Shown here one piece after another: positions 23,561 through 36,595 of a stretch of 64,000 nt of DNA (positions are counted from its first letter, which is position 1; every line of letters starts with the position of its first letter). Source of the stretch: Datura wrightii (lineage: Eukaryota > Streptophyta > Magnoliopsida > Solanales > Solanaceae); the NCBI GenBank assembly GCA_035772735.1, contig JASDFA010000006.1, forward strand, positions 32,281,501 through 32,345,500, in the 5' to 3' direction. A program made the translations under genes and the position numbers. A model generated the notes under the pieces. It saw only the letters and a list, made by a program, of their open reading frames with translations. It was not told the origin of the DNA and did no database searches.

Positions 23561-24790
23561 GGCCTTCTACTCCTGATGAGACGCGAGGGAATAGAATTTG
23601 TTCTGACGCTAACCCCCAACTGCACTAGTGGAGGATCCCTACTGAACTGAGCGTGCTGGTGGAGCTGCTGGGCTGGTGGCTAGGTCGCGGCCTATACCAT
23701 GGCTCTGTCTAGCTGCTGGACAATCTCTGAGCATATGTTCGGGCTTCCCATACCTGAAACAAGCACTTGAACCTGCTAAGCACTGACTTGTGTGCCTCTA
23801 GAGACACCTGTCACAAGTGGAATACTAGGCTACACAGATCTGCTCCCCTGGCCTCGAGAACTTGATGCTCGTCCCCACTGGTAGCGCCTAGATTCGGATG
23901 GCACACTCACTACTGACAACGTTGGGGCTGATGATCTTTGGTGGGACTACTGACAGTGCCCACCACCAGGTCTCTGCTGGGAGAATCCAAATCTATTAGT
24001 CCTAGCCCTCTTAGCCTGTCTCTCCCACTCACTCACCTACACCTCCTCCATCTACTAGGCGTATAGAACTATCCGTAAGAAATAAATGTCCTTGTGAAGC
24101 ATTGCGGTCTGACAATCTTTGACCAAATAATCTTCTATCCTATGCACGAACCGACTCACTCGACCCCTCTGGTCTACCACCATCTCAGGTACATACTTGG
24201 ACCAGCGGGTGAATTCCAAAGCATACTCCTGGACCTTCATGTTGTTCTATCTCAAGTTCACAAATCCCGCTGCTTTGATCTCTCTCATCTCATGGGGGAA
24301 GAACCGACCCAAAATATATGGTATGGAACTCATCCCAACCAATAGGTCCTTCTCCAACTGTCCTACCATCCTTCCACTGTCTGAACCAGATATGTGCTAC
24401 CCCCTTCAGCTGATAAGAGGCTAAATCTGCACACTCCTCCCCGGTCACCCCCGTGATTTGGGTGATCTTTAAAACTTCATCAATAATCTCATGTGGATCC
24501 TCATCCACCTTTGATGTAAAAAACTCCAGAGGGTTCATCCTCAAAAAATCTCTCACTCTCGCTGCTACCGCATTCCCATTCTAGGGGACATGTGTTTCTG
24601 CCTGTTGGTTGACTTGGGTGGTCAAATCCTGAGATAACATTTGAACGGAAGCCCTGAACTCTGCATAGGCAACCTGCTCGGGCACATGTTCCTCGGGGGC
24701 TGATAGGGCCTGCTGGTGCCCATCTCTGTTGTCATTCTCGTGGTCATTTCCACTTCCATGTCTTCTTTCATTAACTCAGTAAGGAGGCAT
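23561..24790 (-). pseudogene. gag remnant of G2
   Basis: The minus-strand start lies near 24790 (MPPY). It continues with FLRMNPLEFFTSKVDEDPHE and YQLKGVAHIWFRQWKDGR (24290-24556), then EYALEFTRWSKYVPEMV and AMLHKDIYFLRIV (24055-24240). A degraded zinc-knuckle region (CFRYGKPEHMLRDC) lies near 23730-23790. Multiple stops. It is the same family as gag of G6 at the window end. Confidence 0.75.
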
Positions 24791-24928
24791 GATTCTGAAA
24801 ATGTGTTTAACATGAGTTAGAAGGATAGAGAGACATTTTATCACACGACATAGATCATGAAAGAAGGAAACATTTTCTAAAATGTTTTGTAGCCTCTTCG
24901 TCATAAGTGTGGTCCTCTTAACACCCAT

Positions 24929-25584
24929 TAAAATGATGTTGTTTAGGACCTTAGAACTCAAGAATTATGAAAATACCCTTAATGAAAAAGTCTGTAATTT
25001 CTACACTGCCAGTGACACCATGGGTCATACCTTTCTACCACGACTCGTGGTGTCCATCCATTACTTTCCTCCCTCATTCTTCTATTCTTAGGTCCTGATA
25101 CCATGACCCAACAGGACGAGTCCTTACATCCCACAACAATCTATTGTAACCTCTCATTACTGCCTCTGATGAAACTACATCTGAACATCCCATAAGTCAC
25201 ACCACAACTCGTACCTTCATCCTACGAGTCATGGGTTCCATCCGTTACTTGCCTAGGGAATTTTCCTTGCTCTTCCCATGGGCACTTACAAGGACTCATT
25301 GTATCCCACTACGAGTCATACCACGACCCATACTATCAATCCCTGACTATTCAACAACCAACCCATGACTCCTACCCACGTGTCGTACCTTCTTCCAATG
25401 GGTCGTTAACGGCCTATTGTTCCAAGTCCTTCCCTCATAACTGCCAACCACGGGAGGTTCCTATGGTTCATGACTCCATTTTATGACTCATACCCCCAAT
25501 CGTCCTGAGGCAAAAATTTCTAATTTCTGCTACTTCTCATTTTCAATTCCCGAGTCTAGTATTAGGCACTTCTGGGGTATTACA
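24929..25584 (-). repeat. Partial 5' LTR of G2
   Basis: Starts on the minus strand with TGTAATACCCCAGAAG at 25584. The word cluster lies at about 25010-25520, then the mutated TGACGTAG-like box (AAAATGATGTTGTTTAGG) at 24932. The rest of the LTR and the primer site are missing: at 24928 the sequence jumps to the gag leader. One deletion removed R, U5, PBS and part of the leader. Confidence 0.8.
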
Positions 25585-26728
25585 AAACTACCAACTGGTC
25601 AAGGTTGAACATCACAGACCGGGGGTATGACTCAGGATATTATCATTCCTACTTGGGAGTGGGAAGAAGTGAACATGGATTTTATTACTAGTCTACCTCG
25701 TCTGCACCAACAACATCGCTCAATTAGGGTGGTTATAGATCGAGTGACTAAGTCAGCACATTTCCTACCAGTTAAGACCGCATATTCAGCAGAGGATTAT
25801 GCTAGAATATACATCCAAGAGTTAGTTAGACTGCATGGAGTCCCCTTGTCCATCAGTTTAGATAGGGGTAGTTAGTTCACCTCCCACTTTAGGAAGTTAA
25901 TTCAGAAGGGACTAGGTACTCAAGTTAAGCACAACACAACTTTCCATCCACATACAACTGGCCAGGATGAGTGGACTATTCATACTCTAGAGGATATGTT
26001 GAGGGCTTGCATGATTGATTTCAAGGGCAATTAGGATGATCACCTACCTCTCATCGAGTTTGCATACAACAATAGCTACCACTCCAGCATTCAAATGGTC
26101 CTGTTCGAGGTATTATATGGTAGGGATGTAGGTCTCCTATAGGGTAGTTTGAGGTTGGTGAAGCTAACTTAATAGGACCTGATTCAATAATCAGGCCATG
26201 AAAAAGGTTAAACTTATTAGAAAACGGCTGAAAAAGCCACAAAGTTGATAGAAATCATATGCAGATGTAAGGAGAAGATGGAGTTTGTTGTGGATGATTG
26301 GGTATATGTGAAACTTTCATCTATGAAAGAGGTGATGAGGTTTGGGAATAAAGGAAAGCTCAGTCCCAGATATGTTGGCCCTTACAGAATCCCAAGATGC
26401 ATTAGCAATGTGGCCTATGAGTTGGATTTGCCTGCGCTGTTAGCATCGGCGCATCCAGTCTTCCATGTGTCTCTATTGAAGAAATGCATCAATGATATGA
26501 CCTTAATTATACCTTTAGAGAGTGTTGATGTAAAGGATAGACTCTCTTATGAAGAAGTTAAAGCTCAGACTTTGGACTGTTAGGTTCGTAAGTTAAGGAA
26601 AAAGGAGGTCACTTCAGTAAAATTTTTATGGAGGAACCAGCTAGTTGAGTAAGCTACATGGGAATCCATAGAAGATATGATGGCTAGATACGCTCGTCTT
26701 TTCCCTTCCAGCTCAGCTTCAGCATTAG
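25585..26728 (+). pseudogene. Integrase and chromodomain of G4, broken
   Basis: Begins NYQLVKVEHHRPG (end of H2C2 finger). A 1-nt loss near 25620 shifts frame to a stretch (25627-25875) with WEEVNMDFITSLPRL, TKSAHFLPVKTAYSAEDYAR and HGVPLSISLDRGS. A stop follows, then FHPHTTGQ and [14 protein letters not shown] second open part (26245-26583) holds [15 protein letters not shown] and FHVSLLKKC. The chromodomain continues past a stop at 26581 with VRKLRKKEVTSVKFLWRNQ. The GPY motif is intact here. Not functional. Confidence 0.85.
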
Positions 26729-26958
26729 GTACTAAATTTCTCCTTAGTACTCTATTCAGTTCCATGCTCATCAGCTTTATTCATGTCTTAGTGCACCCTT
26801 GTTGTATGAATTCAGTTGGTATATCTATCTTAGTTCGGAGTTAGTCACTCTTTTAGTATTTAGTTTATATTTTTCAGTTTTGGGATTGAAGCTCTTTCCC
26901 TACCTTTCCAACTTACTTAGTCTTCATTCAAGGATGATTGTTCCAAGGGAGAGATATT

Positions 26959-29245
26959 GTAACACCTCAAAATTTCCTAAGGCTCAACCCCAGACTTAGC
27001 ATGTAAACCAAAAAATTTTGCCTTAGAATGATGCGACCAACAAATCATTGTCAAGACCAACGACGCATCAGAAGAGTCATTGTTCGCTTCTGTGAATTCT
27101 CCCTCAAGTACCAATGAGACATAGAATGACTCATTTTATGAAGTAATCAGTCATCATGTCACCCTTCCTGACCAAGTCTAGAAACTTGTCAAATCCTTTC
27201 CCGAAACAATGAGCCAGACAATGAGTCATTGGTAGATGTAGCTACTCATCCTATTAAGCTGTTGAAAGAGATCCAAAATGTGTTAAAGATCCCTCCAGTG
27301 ACAATGGGTAAAAATAATGAGCCATTGTTCTATTTAACGGGTTGTTCTGTCCGTCCATTGGGAGAAGTTCAAAGGTTGTTCAAAATCCTTCTAATGACCA
27401 CGACTAGATCAATGAGCCATTGTTCCATAAAATGAGTCGTCCTTTCCGTCTGTTAGTCGAAATACAGAAATTAGTTTTTCAGGCCCAGGACTAACGACTG
27501 GTTCCAATGAGTCGTGGTCACAACCAACGACTTATTTTGTGAATCGTTGGATCCTAACGATAGTTTTTCAGATATTTTCTCCAAGGGCATTTTTGTAACT
27601 TTTCACTATTTTAATTCCTAAACTATGTCATATTGGGGTATCCTAGGGGAATTTACAGGGACTAGTCGACATTCCTCCCTCATTCTTCCCTCACACTCTC
27701 AGAGTTCCACCGTAAGAACTCAGACAAGTAGTTCAAGGCAAGAACTAGTGCTTCAACCTTCTTCTCATATTTTCGCGCTCCTTCTTTAGGGATTTCTTCT
27801 ATAGGTATGTGGGAATTCAACAAGGGTTTTCTTCCACCCTTGTGTCCTGAATTTCACAGCAACCCTAGCTCTTGAAGTTCCTGAGAATTCATGTTTTAGT
27901 GTGATCCTTCTAGGTGTTAAATTTCCTATCTTATTTATGCTATTGTGCTTTCATAATTAAGGTATTCAGGAGGTTGAATATGAATTTCAAGCTTGCCTAA
28001 TCCACTTCCTATTTTTCCAATTTTACATGTTTTCAAGGAAGTTATTAGAACTTATATGATGTTAATTTAGATTGAATTATCAAACCCTATTTGATATTTT
28101 TCAGAATTTAGGATTTATGGTTATAGTATTTTTTTAGTCCTCTTAGCATGTCATTGTTAGCATTTAAACATAATTCACTATCTCAGTTTATTAGTATTTC
28201 CTTTATCAGTCTATCAGGTCCTTTAGGCTCTCAGGACACTTCTAGATAAGTAGTTTTGTCTTAGTCCTAGGACATCATTTCAAGCTATTAGTATAGTTCA
28301 ATATTTATATATGTACATCTGTTAGGTGTCTACAGTTGGGAGTAGTACTTAGCACTGAGTCGGCTAGGGTTCAGCACACCGAGGTTTCTGAAACTCCGTG
28401 CCACCATAGGATTGAACCCAAATGGGTTTTGCAGTTAGTGATCACTCAGACCAGTCACTGTACCCTGACAATGTACGGTTGGCCCTATCGATGGGGAGTA
28501 AATATCGATCTCCACGTCTAGCTCACATGGTTATATATTAGTTAACAAGCACTCCCACAGTACAGTATAGTCCAGTCTAGTCTAGCCTTATAGATTTCAA
28601 ATATGTTTATGTCATACATTTTCAGATTTATTAGTTCTTACAGTATTTTTGTCCGATTTACGAACTCTTCAGTATTTATGATTTAGGCATGATTATTGTA
28701 CATCGTATTAGTCTAGGTTATGAAATAGCAACATTTTATGTTTTATTTGATATCTCTCATACTCAATATATTTCATGTATTGACGCATACTTTCTATTCT
28801 ATATCGTTTTATGATATAGGCTTAGGTACCCAGCCTCAGCATCGTAGTTAGCTTCCCTGGTGATATTCAGTAACACTTTTGTGGTGAGACCTCATCTTCC
28901 ATGGACCTGAGCTGTTCTTTCTGCTTTAGTAGCATTAGTCAAGTTCTCCAGACTTATAGTTAACTTGAGGGCTTTGTCCCTGCAACTCATCAGTTAGTAG
29001 AGGCTTTCAGATAGTGTGGTATTAGTGTCAGCTTATTTTGTTTATCAGTGTTGTTTACAAACATCCAGTGTTTGCCAGACTTTAGCTTTTCTCATTAAAG
29101 ATTACCTTTGAACTTCAGTAGCTTCTGCTCAATTTTCTATTCAAATTCTAGAATATAAGTAATATGCAATGTTATGGGTTTGGTTGGGGTTACTTGTGAC
29201 CCTAAGTACCGTGTCGCATCCAGGGTGTAGACTCGGGTCGTGAAA
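26959..29245 (+). repeat. 3' LTR of G4
   Basis: Starts TGTAACACCTC right after the purine tract AAGGGAGAGATAT (26945-26957) and ends near 29245 in GGGTCGTGAAA, a mutated GGGTCGTGACA. The word cluster in U3 (about 27030-27560) includes AACGACTGG, AATGAGTCGTGG and AATGAGCCATTG-like forms. ACTATGTCATATT near 27624 corresponds to the TGACGTAG box. Short ORFs at 27229-27435 and 28336-28521 show nothing recognisable. Confidence 0.8.
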
Positions 29246-30562
29246 GAAAAGCACCTGATCGCCATGAGAACTATGTCACTCATACCTGCAAGTCATAAAA
29301 TATCAATTGAATTTGTACAAAATCTCAAATAGGAAAAAGATATCCTAATACTAAAAACAATATGATGGGTCGTTACGTTTAACAACATTTATAAAGACAT
29401 AACAAGTCATGTCATGAATCTCAGTTACATATAAAAATGACAAAGTTCTTGACATGCTTCCTATTACTAGAAACTAGTATGTCATGTTTAGTTTGTCAAA
29501 TCATAAGTAAAACATGCTTCAAAATATTATGGTCCAGTCATACAACGAGTATAATATCACCTCGTAGGCCAAAACCATCTCAATACATAGCGTACAAGAA
29601 AAACTTAGTATAAATATCTCTATACGTATTTTTCTCACAATATTCTAGGTAGTTCAAGCACATTAATGCAAGTTACATTAGAAATATTAGGACTCACGAG
29701 GTTAACTATCTCATTTATCTTGAAAAACAAGCAAGCTTCGTAAAATCGAAATGTCCAATGTAACTTCCAATTGACCTCAATCTATATAAAATGTTGATTA
29801 ATGATGTCAATTATACTGTTTGAGATCAATATCATATTCTTAGGTCAAACCTAGATCTAAATCAACAGAAAGTCAACCCATGATCAAACTAGTAAATCCC
29901 AGAACAAATTATAAAATCGGATTGTCCGCATGCTTAAGATCTCAATTCAATAATAAAGTATTAATTTTAACTTAAATTGCTAGGTAAAATCCATAATTTA
30001 ATTAATTAGAAAACTACAAAAGAAATTCCTTATTTAGGTACTTAAATATTATGATTCTATAATTTAAATTCGCTCAAAATTTAATATAATAATGATGTTG
30101 AATAATCATTACCTCAACAATCTGGGCTCCATCAATATAATGAATCACCACCCATGAGATCCTTTATTCACATATAAGTTAGGTCTAAAATTTATCACTA
30201 TTCATATTTATACCATTCGAATATTCAATGTGATCACGGTCTATTTACACTATCGTGATAATTTCTAATTTTCTTGTTCAGTGCTAAAGCATTCCTTTGG
30301 CATTGTTGGCCTCAAGACTTTGCTGGTTCTTCTTTAGCAATGTTGGAATTATTCACAAATTTTGTTTAGTGTTATTAGTGTTTTATCCAAATACCAGAAA
30401 TTTCATATTATGTTCCAAGTTCCCAACTTGTTCACTACTACTGAGTCCCTCGGATCTCAACATGGACCTTGCTAACAAGTCCAAAACATAAATCAACTTA
30501 TTCAAAATATCAAAACATGATTCGAAATAAAAAAAATCAAATATAAGGGTCGGGTTATTACA
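29246..30562 (-). repeat. Putative isolated LTR
   Basis: The right end reads on the minus strand TGTAATAACCCGACCC, a typical LTR start. The left end meets the G4 LTR end. The A/T-rich interior has no coding features. No partner LTR, primer site or matching flanking duplication was found, so it may be a solo LTR or a fragment. The left boundary is uncertain because it coincides with the G4 terminus. Confidence 0.4.
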
Positions 30563-30972
30563 ATTGAAATCTTAGCACGCAATACATTGGGTGTTACCAT
30601 TTTATTGTCACTGACCTTAGCTGGAAATCTATAAAAAATATCGAGACAGTTTGTCAAAACTTTTTTTGACATATTATATTTTGATGTAGCAATTCCCATC
30701 TGAATGGAGTCAGAAGTCCCCGAATTTTGACAGTATTGTCCCTGTGGAAAGAGTAGAATTTCTAGTAGTGCTTATAATAACTATTGGTCATTATAAACAA
30801 TCAATTAGGGGCCTATTTGAAAAGCCACTCCGAAATTGAATTTGAATATAATTCGGTGTAATTTAACACTTTGTCCTATTTGTTTGGCCAAGTAATTACT
30901 TTGTTAGTTGAGAATTTGGTGTAATTCGGATAGAAAAATTACACTCCATAATTCACAAGAGGGGGGGGGGGG
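30563..30972. other. Unassigned sequence between two LTRs
   Basis: No gene recognised. A 65-codon minus ORF (30502-30699) overlaps the LTR end and has no familiar motif. 30810-30960 contains GGGGCCTATTTGAAAAGCCA and repeated AATTCGGTGTAATT, faintly like a small DNA transposon end. A run of 12 G at 30961-30972 abuts the likely start of X1. Confidence 0.4.
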
Positions 30973-33306
30973 TTCGGTCTGATCATTATAGCACCTTGGC
31001 AACATAAGCATGGGAAATTTAAAAACTTTTACGGGTCTGGTTATGTCCTCAAAATTATGTGATTAGTTGATTAATAAATTTAAAATGGGCTAAGTTAAAA
31101 TCAGGTGGGCCTAGGCGTAGGGTCGCTGTGGCATACAAAACTTCATTATAGTGGGACTACCGCAGTGGAAAACCCCTCACTGTAGCGGCGACGCGGACCA
31201 GAATTTCATAATTCCATCCAAGTTTGGATTTAAATCCTAGTTTCACAAAGGTTGGTAGCTAAAAACATCCAGAAAGAAAAGTTTGGTTTGTAACAAGGAA
31301 AAAGGTAAAGAGGCTAGAAAGAGCAAGGATTCCCTCATCCTCCTTGGTAATTCTCTGCAAGAACCCTAGGATTTGATGCAAGAACATAGCCCTGTGAGCC
31401 TTTTTACAGCAGCTTGGTGCCCAGGTAGGTTGTGGCTTACCTTTGTATTAAACTTTGATTAGCGATTCGCATATGTGTGTATGGTTGATATATTGTTGAT
31501 AGGAAAAATGGAAGATATAATGCTGATGACAATAATTTGGACCTTAGCTAGTAATTGGTAAGGGAGATAAGTAATAATTGGAATAATAAAAGAGAGGAAA
31601 GGGAGCTTATAAAATCAAATGGTCATGGAGGCACGAATAGATTTTAATGCTAGATTCTCAATTGTCTACCATAAGTGGAAGGTCTTATCAATTGCTTCCT
31701 CGGTGTTCTCCCGAATAGGGCAGACTTAACAAGAGAAGGGCTTCATAATAAACATTGTCCCTAATAACAAGAGTCTTAAGGATGATCCCATAAATAGCAT
31801 AAATTGATATGTGACGTAGGACTTCGTAAAATGCTAGAATAGATGTTTGAAAACCATATTGGAAGAGAGAGGTGAACTAAGTTTTCACTCTTATACTTGT
31901 CGGTAAATCAAAACCTGGGAAACATGATTATAGCTAGTGTCTTGAGTGTTGATAAACTAATCTTTGTAATTGAATGGTCTCTAGATAATGATTGTGTTAG
32001 AAATTGTAATGATTAAATTTTGTTATTGAATGTATTCGGCTAAGTGGATTAAACTGTGTTATATTATTCCTGAGCTGCGGATGGGGTTTGTGAAATATAA
32101 TTAAGAGCATGATGAAACGTGTTGAAAGGGTAATACATCCTTACACTGAGATGAGAGGCTCATGTATGAGGTGAGCATCTGGATAGGAGGATTAGCATGA
32201 TTGAGCATGTGTATGAGTAATTGGATATGAATGGCTCATGCCTAAGGTGAGCATCCAAGTGAACAGTATGATAAGAGTATAGAGAGAGGTATGATATGAT
32301 GCTCATACAACTAGGTGTACATGTATGAGTGCATAGATTGGTATGATATAATGTTCATACAACTAGTTGTATAGTACATAAATTTCTAGAATCCCCTGTA
32401 GGTCATGATTGGAAGGGCATAAATAATACCTTCTGGCATGTGTATAGGTATACAGATGTGTGGCAAACATATAGATATACAGGCGTGATACATGATATAC
32501 TGACATGATTTGGACGTTATATGAGAGACGCAGACATGAAGCAATATATAATGATATGGTACAGGTATGGCAATTGATGATATGAAAATGGTGCAGAGGA
32601 GTACAGAGTGAGATCAAAGAGGTGCAAATATATTCTTGCATTTCTATTTTTGCGGGTTCATGACCTCATTAGTGTGATTGATTGTTTTATAGTTAATGAT
32701 TTTATTTGTTTCCTGATAGCTGTTGACAATTGTATGTTGACGAGGTTGCATATGCTCTATGATTGGTTGCCAAATTGATCTGGGTCTAAAATAACTTAGT
32801 TAATCGGAATTAGAGTGGGTAATGAGTCCTTAAGGGTTAACAATGTCTAAATAAAGGATAACAGGCGTAAGTATAATATCATGTGTAAGAGGAATGAATT
32901 GGGCATAACTGAAATGAGTTTAGTTACTGATGTATTGAAAATAAAGGTTGTCAGTGAAGTTGAGATACTTCCTAGAGCAGTACTGCTGCAGCGATAGAAT
33001 TTCCATTGCGGCTACACCATAGCAATAGTTAAGTTAGCATAGTAGCCAGTCCTAACAAGAATGTAGGCCATCCTTTGTGGCTAAGCTCGGTAGTGGAAGC
33101 TAGATGTATTTCTTGATGACTTGAGCAATTATAGATTAAGTGACTTGATAGGATAATTGGGAAATTGATGATTTAATTATTAAGATTTAGTACGAAAATT
33201 GTAATGTACGTATATGCATGTATATGTATAGCCGTTTAATTGTATGTTAAAATGAGGAACTAATTGAGAATTAGACTCAACCTTGTGAATGTTTATTATG
33301 GGTAGT
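30973..33306 (+). repeat. 5' LTR of X1, first part
   Basis: Homologous to 56859-57207 from CATTATAGCACC onward. The terminal bases are degraded beside a 12-G tract, so the exact start is approximate. At 31110-31190 it carries the X1 word cluster: near-palindromes such as CACTGTAGCGG and TTATAGTGGGAC. Another looser cluster is at 32975-33075. At 33306 it is interrupted by T2 and resumes at 43131. The ORF at 32363-32641 is not credible as a gene. Confidence 0.7.
33302..33306. repeat. Target-site duplication of T2, left copy
   Basis: GTAGT at 33302-33306 is repeated at 43131-43135, directly outside the two T2 LTRs. A perfect 5-bp duplication is the expected integrase footprint. Confidence 0.9.
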
Positions 33307-34805
33307 TGTTCGGAATGTTTCGCAACTACATGCAAGTGCACGTGGTCAAACAAGTAGTAAAATGGCTAAATCCAAGTATCGATCCCACAGGGACTGAACC
33401 AAGGTAATAATCGAATTAAGTGTTAATGAACTCTAACTCTAAAAATGCAGACAACAATTTAAAGAAGATTTTGAGAGGTTGTTTCGTAATTTATACTAAT
33501 CTAAGAAAAAATGATAAAGTGAGTCTGAACTATAGTAATGAGCAAGCTGAGGCCAAAACGAACATGCAGGGAAGTAATTTATCGATACAATTCGATTAAT
33601 CTTTCCTTCGGTTGCTAGTCAAGAATTATTGCCTATGGAGAGAAACTTACGTATTCTACCCAACTTAAGAATCATGAACCTTCAACCTACATTTTTGTGA
33701 TAAAAGAATTTCATATTCTAGCCATATGAAACTAATTCCTTAATTGACTAATACGACTTTCAAACATATTTCTATTCTAAAGGTAAATCAATTCTCAATT
33801 TTTTCAAACTAAGAAGAGATCATATCCTACCAATTCACAAGTTTTCAATTTCTTTCCTTTTCAAGATAAAACTGGATTTTTTAGATATACAATAACATTA
33901 GCCAGATATTAATGCAGTAAGAACAAGAATTGATAGAACAACCATTGAAATAAAAGATGAAAACTGAATTAATCAACAATTACATTCTACTACAATTGTT
34001 CTTAACCTCAGCAAGAAGTGAATTTAGCCACTCATTTGTGGATTAAACATCATCAAACGAGTATAAATCATACAAACAATTGAAATAAAGGAGAAAGAGT
34101 TAGAGAAGAACCCTAATTTCGTCCCCCAACTGCCTGTAACCCACGTCCTTGCTCAACTAAGTCAGAATAATTAAAATAAACCTAAGTGTGCTATTTATAC
34201 TAGTGGAAATTTTTCCCAGAATAACGAGCAACATGTCGCGGACTGCATCGCGGAGCACTGTCTCCATGACACGGGGCTAACGCGGACCCTCTTTGGAATC
34301 AGGCCCCTCAGCATTTTACTCATCAGCATGCCACGGCATGCAACGCGGGGCTTGGCCAATGTGCAACGGCGCCATCGCGAACCCTTACTGGAATTTGATG
34401 TTCCAGGTAAATATCCCCAATGTGCCACGACTTGTATCGCGTGGCATTGCCTCCGTGTCACGGAGGCAACGCGGACCTTCACTAGAAATTTGCCAAAATA
34501 AATCATCCAAGGCAGAATGCCTCCGCGATGGCAGCGTAACACGACTCCATCGCGGAGCCCCTATATTTGCTTCTTTTCCTTGACCTTTTCCACTGCTCGC
34601 TTCTGAGTCCATTCCCGATTTTCACCAACATGCATCTTAGCTTCCTAAAATTACATTTTTCCTACAAAACAACACTAATCATGTTGGTTAGTATAAATTC
34701 ACAATTTAACTACAAATCACATGAGAATGTACAAATAACGATAGATAAACAAGACGAAATGAAGAAATTGAGTATCACTTGGGCATATAATTCTTCCCAA
34801 GATCA
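33307..34805 (-). repeat. 3' LTR of T2
   Basis: Starts on the minus strand at 34805 (TGATCTTGGGAAG) and ends at 33307 (ATTCCGAACA). U3 words lie at about 34210-34560, with CCTCCGTGTCACGGAGG at 34450-34466. A TATA box TATAAATAG is at about 34191-34199. ORFs here (34195-34542, 34293-34583, 34886-35212 nearby) run through U3 in several frames and have matching copies in the other LTR only because of recent duplication. Confidence 0.9.
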
Positions 34806-34820
34806 CTTACCCCAGACTTA
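34806..34820 (-). promoter_or_regulatory. Polypurine tract of T2
   Basis: Minus strand TAAGTCTGGGGTAAG directly before the LTR. The TTCGAGGACGAA box is at 34829-34840, 9 nt upstream. Confidence 0.75.
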
Positions 34821-36595
34821 AAACCTTGTTCGTCCTCGAACAATACTCTCACATCTCATGCAATTGACACCCACGCATAGCTACTTTGGCTCGACAATTC
34901 AAGCTACGGTTATACCGATTATTTACTATAGCAAATCATCAAGAAAAAACATGCATAATCATCGCTACAATGAAATTCACCACATTAAGACCTCCTAGAC
35001 TCAAGAATCGACTCTCGATCTCAGAAAACTCATGCAAATCAACTGATCAAGACATCCGACACGAAATTCAATCTCTTGTCAAGCATGTGCCCTCACAACA
35101 CAAGAGAATTTTCCCCTTTTTCAATCATATGATTTCCAAGGCATTACATGTAGGGGTATATGAACACAATTTTGCTCTCTCTCCCAAAGAATTCACGTGC
35201 ATCATGTCATGAACCATAGGCTTGCCTCGAGTGTATTACTCCACTAATATAAGGAAGTGTTAAGATCACATAGGACTTAACGGGTTGTAATATAAGCTAA
35301 GGAACTAGTAAATACTGGGCTAACCAATAATAGCAACTAGTTTCCTTAAGCGCTTTTCAATACATCCCACCATCATTATGGGCATTGTTTCTTCCTTCAT
35401 CCTCCCATTCTTGAAGTCTTTCTTTATTTTTGTTCCCATTTCTTTAAGCACACTCGACTTACTAACAAAGATTAGTTATACATCTTTATTTTCTTTAATT
35501 TCGGCAAGTGCACCTTTGACCTTATCTTTACTTTCACCACTTCCACTTTTCCTTTCTTTTCACACTTTTCACTTCTTGACACTGTGGGAAAATTATTTTT
35601 TCTTGAGCGCTTAAGAGTTTTGGATCAACTTCACGGCTAATGAAAATAAGGGATTAAGCTCAGTTTCTACCTCTTCACGAAAGAAAAAAAATAGGCTAAA
35701 GGCTCAATGGGGTTAACTAGGATGTACATTCAAGGTAGGTATGATAAGAAAAGACTTTCTATTAAATCAAAGAAATGCCTCAATCCTTTCCTACACTATA
35801 CATCCTTCATTTCATTTCGTACACACACCAGGCAAGTTCTAGTCACTTCACAATAGCATGGAAGAATCGAAACCTCACCTCACACTCATTGCACATGCTC
35901 AACTCAAGACATATTCACAAACTCTTCAATCAGCTAATTACAAGAATTCAATATTAAGCCTCAATCACACCGAATCAAACTCTATGGCCTAGGTATCTCA
36001 ACATGTTTACACATTTGCATGCTTTCATACGAATCATCTTTGCATCTCAATATCATGTACAACACGCAACAAGAATTTCGAACCATGAAGTAACGACACG
36101 TTTGGGAAACAAACAAAAGAAAGAAAATAAAAGAAAAGGAAAAAAACTACTCCTATCGACTACATTTCCCTTAAGACGGTCATCATCCGTCCATCATAGG
36201 GAATAGTCACTATTTACGACTTCGGTTCAATGGAACTATTCTCGGTAAAAGCACCAAAAACAAGGCTGAGAAACCCAATCATGAAATAATTTCAACAAAA
36301 ATTTTAAAAATATCGATAATCTCAATAGAAAAAAAATATTTACACAACTAGCTAACAAAAACTCAACACAACACACAACAGCTTAATATTCATTACAACA
36401 CAGAATTATAATACAAAACATACGCACAAAATCACAGGGTCACAATTTTTTCACTGGCATGACAACAAGACATCAACATAACCAACAACAAAACAACTGG
36501 CACGTAACTACTCCCACCCCACACTTAAACCGAACACTGTCCCCAGTGTTCACCAAATTCAACATAGCACAACAGTAGGTGGTGAAACTCCCTAA
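34821..36595 (-). other. Non-coding 3' region of T2
   Basis: Homologous to T1 18800-20589 (for example the ATTACTCCACTAAT block near 35235 and 20168). It includes a second polypurine-like AAGTGTGGGGTGGGAG on the minus strand at 36511-36526. No coding sequence recognised; ORFs on the plus strand at 35378-35957 are A/T-rich noise. Confidence 0.7.

Larger units (their letters stand above)
4541..25584 (-). mobile_element. G2: chromovirus-type element split by G3 and T1
   Basis: Minus-strand pieces line up as one element read right to left: partial 5' LTR (24929-25584), gag, protease, RT, RNase H (22151-24790), gap occupied by T1, integrase N-terminus (14545-14965), gap occupied by G3, integrase core to chromodomain (6239-7166), and 3' LTR (4541-6004). 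The two 3' pieces rejoin in the middle of the same integrase, which proves nesting. The right end abuts the integrase of G4, so G2 probably inserted into G4. Confidence 0.8.
25585..29245 (+). mobile_element. G4: chromovirus-type relic, right half
   Basis: A plus-strand integrase enters in mid zinc finger at 25585, exactly where the G2 LTR ends, then runs through chromodomain, polypurine tract and a full 3' LTR. The left half of G4 is not on the other side of G2 in this window; it was probably lost in the deletion that joined G1 to G2. Confidence 0.75.

Noticed and set aside
29241..30567. Target-site duplication for the putative isolated LTR
   Set aside because: Flanks do not match, and the left edge coincides with the G4 LTR end.
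30502..30699. 65-codon minus ORF as a host gene exon
   Set aside because: It overlaps an LTR end, lacks splice context and has no recognisable motif.
30810..30960. Possible small DNA transposon (MITE)
   Set aside because: GGGGCCTATTTG-like end seen on one side only; no matching inverted end or target duplication could be found.
34195..34583. ORFs with Arg/Cys/His-rich translation, repeated at 42509-42908
   Set aside because: These read through the GC-rich word array of the T2 LTR in several frames; the repeated residues reflect repeated DNA words.
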